Shown one piece after another: positions 45,484 through 54,807 of a DNA stretch of 64,000 bases; within the stretch, counting starts at the first letter, position 1, and each line of letters opens with the position of its first letter. The notes under the pieces were generated by a model. That model was not told the origin of the DNA. It did no database searches and worked only from the letters and a program-made list of their open reading frames with translations. The stretch covers positions 351,473 to 415,472 of the forward strand of contig NZ_JAACKC010000003.1 in NCBI RefSeq assembly GCF_009939195.1, written 5' to 3'. The DNA is from Acinetobacter kanungonis (GTDB lineage: Bacteria; Pseudomonadota; Gammaproteobacteria; Pseudomonadales; Moraxellaceae). Position numbers and translations under genes: made by a program.

Positions 45484-46518
45484 ATGTATACCCTACAAAT
45501 CCCCAATGGCTTTTTTCACTTATGGCATAGCTATCTTAAATCACGTGATATAGATGGTTTTGCATTCCCATTCTCAGCTGTGCAAAAACAACAGCTTAAT
45601 TATATTTTAGCACAACCGATTGATGCGCAATCATCTTACGTTTTATTTATAGATTTAATACAACAAACCGAACAACAACTCAACTGTCCACATCTGATTT
45701 TCGATATGGTGCAGCATGTTCAGCCTGAACATTTCGGAATCTTGGGCTATATCGCATCGAAAAGCACCAGTGTTGCGGAAGCCTTGCATTTTGTTCTGCG
45801 TTTTAACCGTCTGGTGATTGATGGGCAGGAAAGTGTGCCGATGCATCTGTCGCAAAAAGATCAAGTGATTCATCTGCATTGGGGATTTTCCCACAGTGGA
45901 CATGTCTTGATTAATGAGATGACGGTGGCTGCCATGGTGCAACTGGCTCGGCAAATTTTTTCTTTCGAGCAGTTTTCATTAAAGAGTTTGTCTCTTGCCC
46001 ATGCACCCCGTTGTGCGCGGTATCATTATCAGCGCTTTTATGGATGTGAGGTGTATTTTCATCAACCACGCTACGCCTTAGAGTTGAACCGCGAAAGTCT
46101 GTTATTGAAGTCACAGCAGCCAGATCCTTCTCTGAATCATCTCTTGTTGAAACACGCTGAAGAAGTCATTGCTACGAAGTCGGAACATATGAACTTAATG
46201 ACACATTTACATACGCTGGTGGCTGAGTATTTGCTCTTTCATCAGGAGGTGCCCAAGCTGGAGTGGGTGGCACAGGAATTACATTTATCGGTCAGGACTT
46301 TGCAACGGCAGTTGAGTGAATTTGACAGCTCGTTCAAAAAAGTGATTGAGACTGAGCGGGTCAAGCGTTGCAATATTTTGCTGCAACAGAAAATTACGCT
46401 CAGCGAGATTGCCTTGGCACTCGGATATTCGGATCAATCTGCTTTGGCACGTGCCTATAAGGCTGCGACAGGGCAGACTTTGTTGACACGTCGCCAACAA
46501 TACAAATTAAAAGGATAG
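45484..46518 (+). CDS. AraC-family regulator
   Basis: 344 residues. The N-terminal region (about 20-200) has the ligand-binding pattern of the OruR/ArgR-like arabinose-binding subtype (ILGYIASKSTSVAEALHFVLRF). The C-terminal HTH has LEWVAQELHLSVRTLQRQL and EIALALGYSDQSALARAYKAATG. No membrane helix. Its likely target is the divergent gene 60 nt away; the inducer is unknown. Confidence 0.88.
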   Translation: MYTLQIPNGFFHLWHSYLKSRDIDGFAFPFSAVQKQQLNYILAQPIDAQSSYVLFIDLIQQTEQQLNCPHLIFDMVQHVQPEHFGILGYIASKSTSVAEALHFVLRFNRLVIDGQESVPMHLSQKDQVIHLHWGFSHSGHVLINEMTVAAMVQLARQIFSFEQFSLKSLSLAHAPRCARYHYQRFYGCEVYFHQPRYALELNRESLLLKSQQPDPSLNHLLLKHAEEVIATKSEHMNLMTHLHTLVAEYLLFHQEVPKLEWVAQELHLSVRTLQRQLSEFDSSFKKVIETERVKRCNILLQQKITLSEIALALGYSDQSALARAYKAATGQTLLTRRQQYKLKG

Positions 46519-46536
46519 CGCAGGAATCTACAATAA

Positions 46537-46563
46537 AAAAAAGCGGCTGATTCAGCCGCTATA
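46537..46563 (-). terminator. Terminator after the antiporter gene
   Basis: AGCGGCTGA-T-TCAGCCGCT with an eight-A run on the left, which is a T-run on the minus strand. It lies between the convergent regulator and antiporter genes. Confidence 0.8.
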
Positions 46564-46577
46564 AATATGATGTAATT

Positions 46578-47915
46578 TTAAGATGGTTTTTGATTCAATC
46601 GTGGATAGCGCAATGCGATGGCTAAAATGGCAAAAATCGCCAAGACCCAACAATAATAAATATGACCAATCAATTCGACAGGAGAGAGTTTGGCAATAGA
46701 GCACGCCAATAACAGTTGAGCGCCATAAGGGATGAGCCCTTGCACGACACACGAGAAGATATCCATGAGTGCGGCAACACGTTTCGGATCTAAGCCGTAT
46801 TCTTGTGCCACTTCACGTGCCATATCGCCAGATAAAATAATCGCTACGGTATTATTGGCAACAAACAGGTTGGAGAAGACCACCAAGAAACTGACGCCAA
46901 TTTCGCCTGCGCGCTGTTGTCCGACTTTGAGCAGGCGGGTCAGGCTATAAATCCGCTGAATCAGCCACTCTAAGCCACCTTCACGCTGCATGATGGCAGA
47001 TAAGCCACCGAGTAGCATGGAGAGTAATGCCACCTCAAACATGCCGACAAAACCGTCATAAATAGAGGTGTTCAGCTTGAGTAAAGTGAAGTCTGCGTGC
47101 TGAAGAAGTCCAATAACGCCAGAAATCACAATGCCTAGAGTTAAAACTGCAAGTACATGCAGACGACTAAAGGCCAAGCAAAATACCGTCACATAAGGCA
47201 GAATCAGCCATAAGTCATAGTCATGATATTGAATGGCTTGTGAGTCTTTGCTCATCAAAATATAGACCAAAATGGTGATGATGGATGCAGGTCCCGCAAT
47301 CCAGATGTTGACCCGAAACTTATCTCTTAACTGGACTTTCTGACTGCTGGTTGCGGCAATGGTGGTATCCGAAATCATGGAGAGATTATCACCAAACATG
47401 GCGCCACTGACCACAGCACCAATCGCCATCACGGTCTCAATATCCGTCACCTGCGCAAAGCCAAAGGCGATTGGGGCGCAGGCTGCAATGGTGCCCATCG
47501 AGGTGCCCATGGCAGTCGCAATAAAGGCTGAAATTACAAACAGCATTGGCAAAACAAAAGTAGGCGGAATCAGCGATAGCCCAAGTTGCACCGTTGCATC
47601 GACACTGCCAATGGCACTGCTGGTACTGGCAAATGCCCCTGCCAACATAAATACCATAAACATTAAGATGAGATTGGGATGGCTTGCTCCTTTGAGGAAG
47701 GTCTCAATCGCTTGGTTTAAGTGCCCTTTAAAGATCAGTACCGCAAGAATAACCGCAGGCAGAGCAGCCACAGGGGCTTTAATTTGATAAAAGGCAAACT
47801 CGGTGCCAATCAGGGAGTGATAAATTCCGCTACCCAGAAAGATAGCCAAAAAAACAATAAGGGGGAGTAGCGCAAGCGCTCGGGCTTGCACTTTGCCCTG
47901 TGGGTCGGAGGTCAT
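46578..47915 (-). CDS. Na+/H+ antiporter, NhaC family
   Basis: 445 residues with about 11 helices. The NhaC signature region GTSMGTIAACAPIAFGFA with SGAMFGDNLSMISDTTIAA is near residues 150-195; the second half has EGGLEWLIQRIYS and NNTVAIILSGDMA. It exchanges external protons (or another cation) for Na+ at the inner membrane. Substrate specificity cannot be read; some family members carry malate/lactate instead. Confidence 0.85.
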   Translation of the reverse strand: MTSDPQGKVQARALALLPLIVFLAIFLGSGIYHSLIGTEFAFYQIKAPVAALPAVILAVLIFKGHLNQAIETFLKGASHPNLILMFMVFMLAGAFASTSSAIGSVDATVQLGLSLIPPTFVLPMLFVISAFIATAMGTSMGTIAACAPIAFGFAQVTDIETVMAIGAVVSGAMFGDNLSMISDTTIAATSSQKVQLRDKFRVNIWIAGPASIITILVYILMSKDSQAIQYHDYDLWLILPYVTVFCLAFSRLHVLAVLTLGIVISGVIGLLQHADFTLLKLNTSIYDGFVGMFEVALLSMLLGGLSAIMQREGGLEWLIQRIYSLTRLLKVGQQRAGEIGVSFLVVFSNLFVANNTVAIILSGDMAREVAQEYGLDPKRVAALMDIFSCVVQGLIPYGAQLLLACSIAKLSPVELIGHIYYCWVLAIFAILAIALRYPRLNQKPS

Positions 47916-48277
47916 AAAGTAAAGAAAACAGCGAATAAGTGAGCATAGTATAATGTAGCTTTTGCAATTTCTTAAAATTTAAAATGTAAAACCCGACCGA
48001 GGCATTGCTGCAGAAAAGAGGGAAGAGGCTTTATTTTTCTAAATAGAAGTAGATCTGCATAAAAGCCAAAATTAGGCATCTTTGATCATTGAGAAAACTC
48101 GCCAAATATTAGTAAATGTAGCTTTCGGGTTGTTCTGAATCATGTGATGTCGTATGAAATTCAAAGGAAGTGCATGAACTCTATTCAATGTGTAAAAAAT
48201 AGCGTTACAATGCGTTGTCTTGTATTTCTACAAAACCAACTCCTCAGTTTTAAATAATTCAAGGAATGTACAACCCT
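47916..48277 (+). other. Spacer upstream of trpA with a possible short upstream ORF
   Basis: About 360 bases. A 27-codon ORF at 48174-48257 has AAAGGA 5 nt before its ATG and ends 20 nt before trpA. It contains no Trp codon, so it is not a classical attenuator peptide. A TTACAAT box near 48206 may be the trpA promoter. Nothing else is seen. Confidence 0.4.
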
Positions 48278-49081
48278 ATGTCACGTTTAGCCACTCGTTT
48301 TGGACAACTTAAATCTCAACAGCGTAAAGCGCTGGTTTCCTATGTGATGGCTGGAGATCCTCATCCACAAGTAACAGTACCTTTGTTGCATCAAATGGTT
48401 GAGGCGGGCGTAGATGTTATTGAGCTTGGACTACCATTTTCAGACCCTATGGCGGATGGTCCTGTCATCGCTTTAGCCGCAGAGCGTGCTTTGGCGGGTG
48501 GAACCAATACCCTAGATGCGTTGAACATGGTGAAAGAGTTCCGTCAAAAAGATCAGGAAACACCAGTGGTATTAATGGGATATTTAAATCCTGTTGAAGT
48601 GATTGGCTATGAAAAATTTGTAGCCTATGCCAATGAATGTGGTGTGGATGGCATCTTACTGGTCGATTTACCGCCAGAAGAAGCCCAAGCTCTAGATGAT
48701 GTCCTGAAAAAGTACGAAATGGATCAAATTTTCTTACTTGCACCAACCTCTACCGACGAACGTATTCGTCACGTGGTGAAGCAAGCCAGCGGATTTATCT
48801 ATTATGTATCTTTGAAAGGGGTAACTGGTGCAGCAACCTTAGATACGTCTGAAGCTGCAGCACGTATCCAAAAAATTAAAGCAGAGACGGATATCCCTGT
48901 TGGTGTCGGTTTTGGTATCAGCGATGCTGCTTCCGCGAAAGCGATGGGCGGTGTAGCGGATGCTGTGATTGTCGGCAGTGCATTTGTAAAACAATTTGCC
49001 AGCCTGGCACCAGAACAAGCCGTTGTTGAAACGGTTAATAAAGTCAAGGAGCTTCGAGCAGCGCTCGATGAGTTAGTATGA
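48278..49081 (+). CDS. trpA: Tryptophan synthase alpha chain
   Basis: Cleaves indole-3-glycerol phosphate to indole, passed to TrpB. VIELGLPFSDPMADGPVIAL, LVDLPPEEAQ, YYVSLKGVTGA and VGVGFGISD are all in place. 267 residues from the ATG at 48278, which starts MSRLATRF, the usual beginning. An ATG at 48266 adds four residues but is only 1 nt from AAGG. It overlaps accD by ATGA at 49078. Confidence 0.96.
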   Translation: MSRLATRFGQLKSQQRKALVSYVMAGDPHPQVTVPLLHQMVEAGVDVIELGLPFSDPMADGPVIALAAERALAGGTNTLDALNMVKEFRQKDQETPVVLMGYLNPVEVIGYEKFVAYANECGVDGILLVDLPPEEAQALDDVLKKYEMDQIFLLAPTSTDERIRHVVKQASGFIYYVSLKGVTGAATLDTSEAAARIQKIKAETDIPVGVGFGISDAASAKAMGGVADAVIVGSAFVKQFASLAPEQAVVETVNKVKELRAALDELV

Positions 49082-49974
49082 ATCAAGAAGTGAAATCAGG
49101 GAAAATTCTTAGCCCATCGACACCGTGGACTGAACGTGGCGTTCCGGGTATTGAAGTTCCAGATGTGCAACAAGCACTTAAGGCAACACTGACCGAACCA
49201 ACGGTTGAGTGCCCTGAATGTCATGCATTGGTGACACGCACAGCAATGACCTTTAATGCTTATGTTTGTCCACAGTGCGATGAACATTTACGCATGAAAG
49301 CGCGTGAACGTTTAACTTGGTTCTTTGACCAAGTAAAAACTGAATTGGGTCAAGAATTTGCAGCCAAAGATCCTTTGAAATTTGTGGATAGCAAACCTTA
49401 CCCAGAGCGTATGGCTGAAGCACAAAAGAAAACGGGTGAAACCGAAGCCTTAGTCGTAATGCAAGGTACTTTAAAAGACGTTGCCATGACCGCATGTGCA
49501 TTTGAATTCGACTTTATGGGCGGTTCAATGGGTACAGTTGTGGGTGATCGTTTTGTACAAGCGGCTGAACGCGCAATTGCATTAAAACAACCATTCATTT
49601 GCTTTGCAGCTTCTGGTGGTGCACGTATGCAAGAAGGCATGTTGTCTTTAATGCAAATGGCACGTACTTCTGCGGCAATTCAACGCGTAAAAGAAGCAGG
49701 CTTACCGTACATCGTGGTATTAACGCATCCTGTTTACGGTGGTGTTACTGCATCATTGGCAATGTTGGGTGACGTGCATATTGCAGAACCTAAAGCCATG
49801 ATTGGTTTCGCAGGTAAACGTGTGATTGAGCAAACTGTACGTGAAAAATTGGAAGAACCGTTCCAACGTGCCGAATATCTGCTTGATCATGGCGTGGTCG
49901 ATCAAATCGTTCATCGTCATGCATTACGTGATACTGTATATCGTATTGTGACTAAATTGATGAATTTACCTTGA
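49078..49974 (+). CDS. accD: Acetyl-CoA carboxylase carboxyltransferase, beta subunit
   Basis: Transfers the carboxyl group from biotin to acetyl-CoA, the first step of fatty-acid synthesis. A zinc ribbon, CPEC and CPQC, spans residues about 43-65, and the crotonase-like core has FICFAASGGARMQEG and GGVTASLAMLGDV. 298 residues. Coupled to trpA on the left and to folC on the right (TTG start inside its stop). Confidence 0.97.
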   Translation: MNQEVKSGKILSPSTPWTERGVPGIEVPDVQQALKATLTEPTVECPECHALVTRTAMTFNAYVCPQCDEHLRMKARERLTWFFDQVKTELGQEFAAKDPLKFVDSKPYPERMAEAQKKTGETEALVVMQGTLKDVAMTACAFEFDFMGGSMGTVVGDRFVQAAERAIALKQPFICFAASGGARMQEGMLSLMQMARTSAAIQRVKEAGLPYIVVLTHPVYGGVTASLAMLGDVHIAEPKAMIGFAGKRVIEQTVREKLEEPFQRAEYLLDHGVVDQIVHRHALRDTVYRIVTKLMNLP

Positions 49975-51257
49975 ACGATACCGCACCACTTGCACAAGAT
50001 AATTTAGACACATGGCTCTCGTATTGGGGCCATGTTCACGTTACGGGGATTGATTTAGGCCTAGAGCGCGTCATTCCCGTGGCGGAAATGCTGGGCGTGA
50101 CGCAACCCGACGCGAAAGTGATGACGGTTGCTGGCACCAATGGCAAAGGTTCAACCACGACGACCTTGGCGGCTATTTTGAATGCCCATGGCTACAAGGT
50201 TGGATTGTATCAGTCACCGCATATTTATCGTTTTAATGAGCGGGTTAAACTGGCAGGTCAGGAAGTTGATGACCAAAGTTTAATTGATGCTTTTGTGCAG
50301 GTGGATCAAGCCCGTCGTGCATGTGGTTTAAGTTTATCTTTCTTTGAAGCGACTACTTTGGCCGCTTTTTTGATTTTTAAGCAGCAAGCCTGTGATGTCT
50401 GGGTGCTGGAAGTCGGTTTAGGCGGTCGTCTGGATGTGGTCAATGTGATTGATCCTGATGTGGCCGTCATCACCAATATTGGTTTAGACCATACCGATTG
50501 GTTGGGGGACACCATTGAAAAAATTGCTTATGAAAAAGCAGGTATTATTCGCCCCAATATTCCTGTGATTTTTGGTGGCTTACAAAGCTTGCCAGAAGCC
50601 ATTGCGAAAAAAGCACAAGAATGCAATGCACCGTTATTTGCCGCAGAACGTGATTATTTTTATCAAGCCAGCGACGATGGTCAGCACTGGATGTTTGCTT
50701 CTTCAGGGACAACCCTCACCTTACCCTTAGGCCGTTTAGCGCTGGAAAATATTTCCACTGCTGTTGCAGCGATATTGGTCAGTGGTCTTGAAATTCGACA
50801 AGAAGCGATTGCGCAAGGGATTCAGCAAGCCCAGCTACAAGGTCGTTTTGAAGTTCGCCAGATTGCCGATAAAACCGTGATTTTCGATGCGGGACACAAT
50901 CCACATGGCGTTGAATTTTTGTTAAAGCAATTGCGTAATTTCTTAAAATACAATACACAATACACAGAAGTTGTCGCTGTTTTTTCGATGCTGGCCGATA
51001 AAGATATTAAATCTGTAGTTGAGTCATTGAAAAATAATGTTTTAATGTGGAAAATTGCACCATTAAGCGTGCCGCGTGCGGCTGAAATGGCGCAGCTCGA
51101 TGACGCATTACAACATCAGGCTGTACAACATTTCACTAATGTTCAATTAGCTTTTCAATCAGCTCTTGATGAATCTAAAAATAATCAGCTGATTTTGGTA
51201 TGTGGGTCATTCCATACCTTGGAAGCGGTCTGGGAGTATTTGGAAGAATGTCAATGA
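49971..51257 (+). CDS. folC: Folylpolyglutamate synthase/dihydrofolate synthase
   Basis: Adds glutamate to folates and to dihydropteroate. Mur-ligase fold: P-loop VAGTNGKGSTTTTLAAIL near residues 45-60, EVGLGGRLDVVNVI and ITNIGLDHTDWLGDTIEKIAYEK, then FDAGHNPHGVEFLL. 428 residues. The start is TTG at 49971, overlapping the accD stop by 3 nt. Its stop overlaps the SPOR gene start (ATGA at 51254). Confidence 0.95.
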   Translation: MNDTAPLAQDNLDTWLSYWGHVHVTGIDLGLERVIPVAEMLGVTQPDAKVMTVAGTNGKGSTTTTLAAILNAHGYKVGLYQSPHIYRFNERVKLAGQEVDDQSLIDAFVQVDQARRACGLSLSFFEATTLAAFLIFKQQACDVWVLEVGLGGRLDVVNVIDPDVAVITNIGLDHTDWLGDTIEKIAYEKAGIIRPNIPVIFGGLQSLPEAIAKKAQECNAPLFAAERDYFYQASDDGQHWMFASSGTTLTLPLGRLALENISTAVAAILVSGLEIRQEAIAQGIQQAQLQGRFEVRQIADKTVIFDAGHNPHGVEFLLKQLRNFLKYNTQYTEVVAVFSMLADKDIKSVVESLKNNVLMWKIAPLSVPRAAEMAQLDDALQHQAVQHFTNVQLAFQSALDESKNNQLILVCGSFHTLEAVWEYLEECQ

Positions 51258-52276
51258 ATAACAGACAACGCTGGATGGGTGGTGTTGTTTTACTGGGTGG
51301 TGGCGTTTTATTGGCAGCCTTACTTCTGAAAGGTAAAGAAGAAATACATCAAAATAATATTAAGCAAACCGAACTGGTTGAACACGTTCAGCAACAAAAT
51401 GCAAAACCTGATAGTGGCATGGTGCAACTGCAAGGTTTAACCGTCGATGTTGAAACCGAAAAGCGGTTACTGGAAGAGCAACGACGTGCCCGTGAAAAAG
51501 CGGTTGCGGAACAAGAAGCACGCGCAGCCGAATTTTTAGCACAACAACAGCAGGCAGAAGCCGATGCTGCACGCAAAGCGGCTGAAGAATATGCAGCCTT
51601 AAATGCAGCACGTGCAGGTGCGCAGCAAAGTTCTGACAACATTCCGCCAGAATTGGTTGAAGATGAAAAAGCCAAACAAAAGCGCTTGGCGGAGGAAAAG
51701 CTGGCTGCGCAAAAGAAGCTAGATCAGCAGAAGTCGCAACAACAGGCTGAAGCTGATAAAAAATTGAGTGAAGAGCGTCGTAAGGCAGAAGCACAACGCA
51801 AAGCTGAGGATGAACGTAAAGCCCAAGCTCAAGCTGCTGAAGAGAAAAAGCAACGTGAAGCAGAAGCGCAACGTAAACTTGAAGCGCAGCGTAAAGCGGA
51901 TCAAGAACGTCAAGCTGCTGCCAAGGCTGCTGAAGAAAAGAAATTACGTGAAGCAGAAGCCAAACGTAAAGAAGATGCCAAAAAGAAAGCTGAAGCGGAT
52001 AAAGCGCGCGACTTGCTTGAAAATGGCGATAAGCAGTGGATGGTGCAGGTGGCACTGGCTGCCAATGCTGCCAATGCGGACAGTGTCATTTCCAAGTTAA
52101 AGGCGAAAGGCTATAAAGTTGTACAAAGTCCAACCTCTAAAGGTATCCGTATTATGGTTGGACCTGCGAAAAGCCGTGATTTGGCAGATGTAACCCGTAA
52201 GAAGATTACTGCCGATGCTAGTTTAGGGATGAAGTCGGCATGGGTGATTGACTGGGTCCCTTTAGATCGTCGTTAA
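51254..52276 (+). CDS. SPOR-domain membrane protein (DedD-like)
   Basis: 340 residues. A short basic start, one inner-membrane helix at about residues 6-23, then about 200 residues of Lys, Glu, Ala and Gln-rich coiled coil with degenerate repeats (KAEAQRKAEDERKAQ type). The last 80 residues are a SPOR domain (KQWMVQVALAANAANADSV, KGYKVVQSPTSKG, IRIMVGPAKSRD), which binds denuded peptidoglycan at the division septum. It follows accD-folC in one run, as in other gammaproteobacteria where DedD takes this place. Confidence 0.88.
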   Translation: MNNRQRWMGGVVLLGGGVLLAALLLKGKEEIHQNNIKQTELVEHVQQQNAKPDSGMVQLQGLTVDVETEKRLLEEQRRAREKAVAEQEARAAEFLAQQQQAEADAARKAAEEYAALNAARAGAQQSSDNIPPELVEDEKAKQKRLAEEKLAAQKKLDQQKSQQQAEADKKLSEERRKAEAQRKAEDERKAQAQAAEEKKQREAEAQRKLEAQRKADQERQAAAKAAEEKKLREAEAKRKEDAKKKAEADKARDLLENGDKQWMVQVALAANAANADSVISKLKAKGYKVVQSPTSKGIRIMVGPAKSRDLADVTRKKITADASLGMKSAWVIDWVPLDRR

Positions 52277-52293
52277 TGGCTTGTTGTAATCAT

Positions 52294-52884
52294 CTAAGAT
52301 GGATTCGAGAGTTGCTCTTGAATCCATTTTACATTTTCAGGGCTAAATAAATTTTCAATGTTTTGCCAAATGGGATGGAAACCGTAGCCGCCATACTTCA
52401 TTTCTTGCAAAGCCTGTTCAATACTCCATTGCTCAAAGATAATGCGATACATGGCAATACTGGCACCTGTGCGATCAGAGCCGTGATAGCAATGAATCAG
52501 GACTTTTTGCTGTTGTGCTTTCGCCTGTTGAATTTGACGCATTACTGCCAATAAATCTTCCTGATCAATTGCCCAAGTATGAATTGGGATATGCACTAAA
52601 TTAAAATTTTCTGCATCGAGATATTGCGGATCGTGATGCCGTGATCTTAAATTAATCACGACACCTATATCATGGGCTTTGAGTGCCGCTGACATTTCTG
52701 CACTGGGCTGTTCACTGCGAAAGACATCGGCACTGATTTGATAGAAATTGTCAGCCTGATTAAGCAAAGTGCCCCATTGTGTAGGTCGAGTTTCCGTCGG
52801 CAGTGCTGGCGTGGTCATGCAACCTGTCAAGTTGAATGTGCTGAGACAAAGGCTGCTATAGAGTAAAGTCAGTTTAATCTTCAT
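52294..52884 (-). CDS. Tyrosine-phosphatase family lipoprotein
   Basis: 196 residues. Signal peptide with lipobox LTGC at about residue 22. The PTP loop HCYHGSDRTGAS (HCx5R form, Cys near residue 131) makes it a dual-specificity-type phosphatase, and the general acid Asp could be in WAIDQED. NFYQISADVFRSEQPS near residue 47 is the usual start of the family. Target unknown, presumably periplasmic. It is translationally coupled (ATGA) to the MBL gene upstream of it. Confidence 0.85.
   Translation of the reverse strand: MKIKLTLLYSSLCLSTFNLTGCMTTPALPTETRPTQWGTLLNQADNFYQISADVFRSEQPSAEMSAALKAHDIGVVINLRSRHHDPQYLDAENFNLVHIPIHTWAIDQEDLLAVMRQIQQAKAQQQKVLIHCYHGSDRTGASIAMYRIIFEQWSIEQALQEMKYGGYGFHPIWQNIENLFSPENVKWIQEQLSNPS
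52299..52327 (+). terminator. Hairpin after the SPOR gene, inside the phosphatase 3' end
   Basis: ATGGATTC-G-AGAG and CTCT-T-GAATCCAT form a stem followed by TTTT. It terminates accD-folC-SPOR and overlaps the last codons of the convergent phosphatase gene. Confidence 0.6.
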
Positions 52885-53693
52885 GCGTATCGAGCCAATT
52901 CTACAGGGTCATGAGCACAGATGAGTTGTACTTCGGGATGGGTTTGCGAAAGGGTTTGCAGGCGCTTTAAGTTTTCTACACGTGCTTGGTTATCTTCGGC
53001 AAAAAACTGTTCCAGTTGGTTCAAGGCTCTAAGCGGATGCTGACCATCGAGTTGTAAATGCGAGTAATAGGCATCACCGCAAAAGAGTAGCCAGTTATCC
53101 TGATTGCGGACAGCAATACCACTATGTCCTGCGGTATGCCCTAACAGCGGCACCATCAGCAGTTCATTTTCAAACAAATCGAAGTTTTGAATATGCTTTA
53201 GGTTAAACCAGCTTTCTTCAGCAATTGGTTCAATGAAATTCCAATAGCGATGCTGTTGAAACTGTTTCACTTTATAGCGGGCTTTACGTTTGTAATGATT
53301 CAGGTTTTGCGTGGCATTGTATTCCGAAGACAACACATGCACCGTAGCGTGCGGAAAGTCTGAAATGCCGCCTGCATGATCAAAATCTAAATGTGAGATA
53401 AAAATATGTTGCACATCTTTCGGGCTAAATCCCAATTTCTGAATTTGTGCGATAGCCGTCAGTTCCAGATTGTTTTCTATTTTACCCAAACGCGCGATCA
53501 TGCTGCCTAAACGAGCTTTGGTCTGAAGATGATCTTGAATGCCCAAGCCTGTATCAATCAGGACTAAACCGCGGTCAGTTTCCAGCAGTAAGCAATGACA
53601 GATCACTTGAGCATGCAAGCCTTTTTGCCCAAACAGTGGGCCGCAAACAGGGCACATGGTGCCACAATGTAAATGATGAATGTTATGAATCAC
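52881..53693 (-). CDS. MBL-fold metallo-hydrolase
   Basis: 270 residues, no signal peptide, so cytoplasmic. Metal site FISHLDFDHAGGI (HxDxDH variant) near residue 105, and GHTAGHSGIAV and FCGDAYYSH for the further His and Asp ligands. The variant and the length resemble the N-acyl-homoserine-lactonase-like branch, but the substrate is not readable. Its stop overlaps the phosphatase start, implying one transcript. Confidence 0.85.
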   Translation of the reverse strand: MIHNIHHLHCGTMCPVCGPLFGQKGLHAQVICHCLLLETDRGLVLIDTGLGIQDHLQTKARLGSMIARLGKIENNLELTAIAQIQKLGFSPKDVQHIFISHLDFDHAGGISDFPHATVHVLSSEYNATQNLNHYKRKARYKVKQFQQHRYWNFIEPIAEESWFNLKHIQNFDLFENELLMVPLLGHTAGHSGIAVRNQDNWLLFCGDAYYSHLQLDGQHPLRALNQLEQFFAEDNQARVENLKRLQTLSQTHPEVQLICAHDPVELARYA

Positions 53694-53778
53694 AGTCGTT
53701 GTTCTTAAAATGGTCTGTTGTATTTATAACTGACTGTCGCTCAAATACCAAATACAACTTGGTAGAGATGTGGTAAGC

Positions 53779-53804
53779 ATAAAAACCTGCCCGAAGACAG
53801 GTTT
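53779..53804 (-). terminator. Terminator after the peroxiredoxin gene
   Basis: AAACCTG paired with CAGGTTT around CCCGAAGA, with A-run on the left, a T-run on the minus strand. It is 28 nt past the peroxiredoxin stop. Confidence 0.75.
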
Positions 53805-53831
53805 AACGTGGAGAATTTATTTACGGCTATC

Positions 53832-54473
53832 TTATTTTAGATTGGGTTGTGGGGTGAGGCGTAAATAAGGTTTGACCGCCGTATAACCTTGAGGGAAACG
53901 TTGTTTTAGTTCTGCTTCATCTTGCAAGGAAGGCACAATCACCACATCGTCACCCTGTGTCCAATTGGCAGGCGTTGCGACTTTATAATTATCCGTCAGT
54001 TGTAAGGAATCAATCACGCGTAAAATTTCATGAAAATTCCGTCCTGTGGATGCAGGGTAGGTAATGATTAAACGTACTTTCTTATTCGGGTCAATAATTA
54101 CCAGAGAACGTACCGTCAAGGTTTCGCTGGCATTGGGGGGGATAAAGTCGTATAGGGTAGAGACCTTACGATCTTGATCGGCAATGATGGGGAAGTTGAC
54201 GGTGGTATTTTGGGTTTCGTTAATATCATGAATCCAGCCATGATGGGAGTCGACATCATCAACAGAGAGGGCAATCGCTTTAACTCCGCGCTGTGCAAAT
54301 TCATCTTGCAGTTTTGCGGTATAGCCCAGTTCAGTGGTACATACAGGGGTGTAGTCCGCAGGATGTGAAAATAAGATGCCCCAACTTTCACCGAGAAAAT
54401 CGTAAAAGTTGATCGGACCGACACTAGAGTCTTGTTCAAAATTGGGGGCGATATCGCCTAAACGCAAAGCCAT
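53832..54473 (-). CDS. 1-Cys peroxiredoxin (Prx6 type)
   Basis: Reduces hydrogen peroxide and organic peroxides. 213 residues, with the peroxidatic Cys at 45 in FSHPADYTPVCTTELG. No second Cys occurs anywhere in the protein, which fits the 1-Cys class. C-terminal PTPANWTQGDDVVIVP-like region is typical. Cytoplasmic; transcribed away from secA. Confidence 0.93.
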   Translation of the reverse strand: MALRLGDIAPNFEQDSSVGPINFYDFLGESWGILFSHPADYTPVCTTELGYTAKLQDEFAQRGVKAIALSVDDVDSHHGWIHDINETQNTTVNFPIIADQDRKVSTLYDFIPPNASETLTVRSLVIIDPNKKVRLIITYPASTGRNFHEILRVIDSLQLTDNYKVATPANWTQGDDVVIVPSLQDEAELKQRFPQGYTAVKPYLRLTPQPNLK

Positions 54474-54807
54474 TGTTATTTACCTCAATATGTTGTGTAT
54501 TTGATTTAAGTCAGACTATCGCGCAATTCTTTTGCTATGAAAAATAGCTTTTTTGCATTTGTTTATGCGGAAATGGAATAAGCAAAGTGGCTGGTGGTGT
54601 GAAAATATACGTTGATTCAAGATCAACGCTCTATATCGCCTGATCGAAATTTGCTACATTATTTCGCCTTAGGTCAGGGGTTAGAACCAGTGATCAGAAT
54701 TTTTTTATTGGTTTTGTGCAAAACCCTTGTACTTCAAATTTCTAGCACCATAATAACGTCTGAGAAAAAATTTATTCATTGACAAGCAAGATTTAGAGAG
54801 TCTATTC
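54474..54807. promoter_or_regulatory. Divergent spacer between peroxiredoxin and secA
   Basis: A possible secA promoter is TTGTAC (54727-54732) and CATAAT (54749-54754), 16 nt apart. An imperfect repeat of GTTGATTC and GATCAAC lies near 54610-54625. No secM-like gene precedes secA. OxyR-type sites could not be confirmed by eye. Confidence 0.4.

Noticed and set aside
47359..47787. 142-codon plus-strand ORF opposite the NhaC gene
   Set aside because: It mirrors hydrophobic helices of the antiporter; Ile/Ala/Pro-rich without any family pattern.
51360..52055. Long minus-strand ORF opposite the SPOR gene
   Set aside because: Arises from the Lys/Ala/Glu-biased codons of the coiled coil. The plus-strand frame has a clear SPOR domain and coupling to folC.
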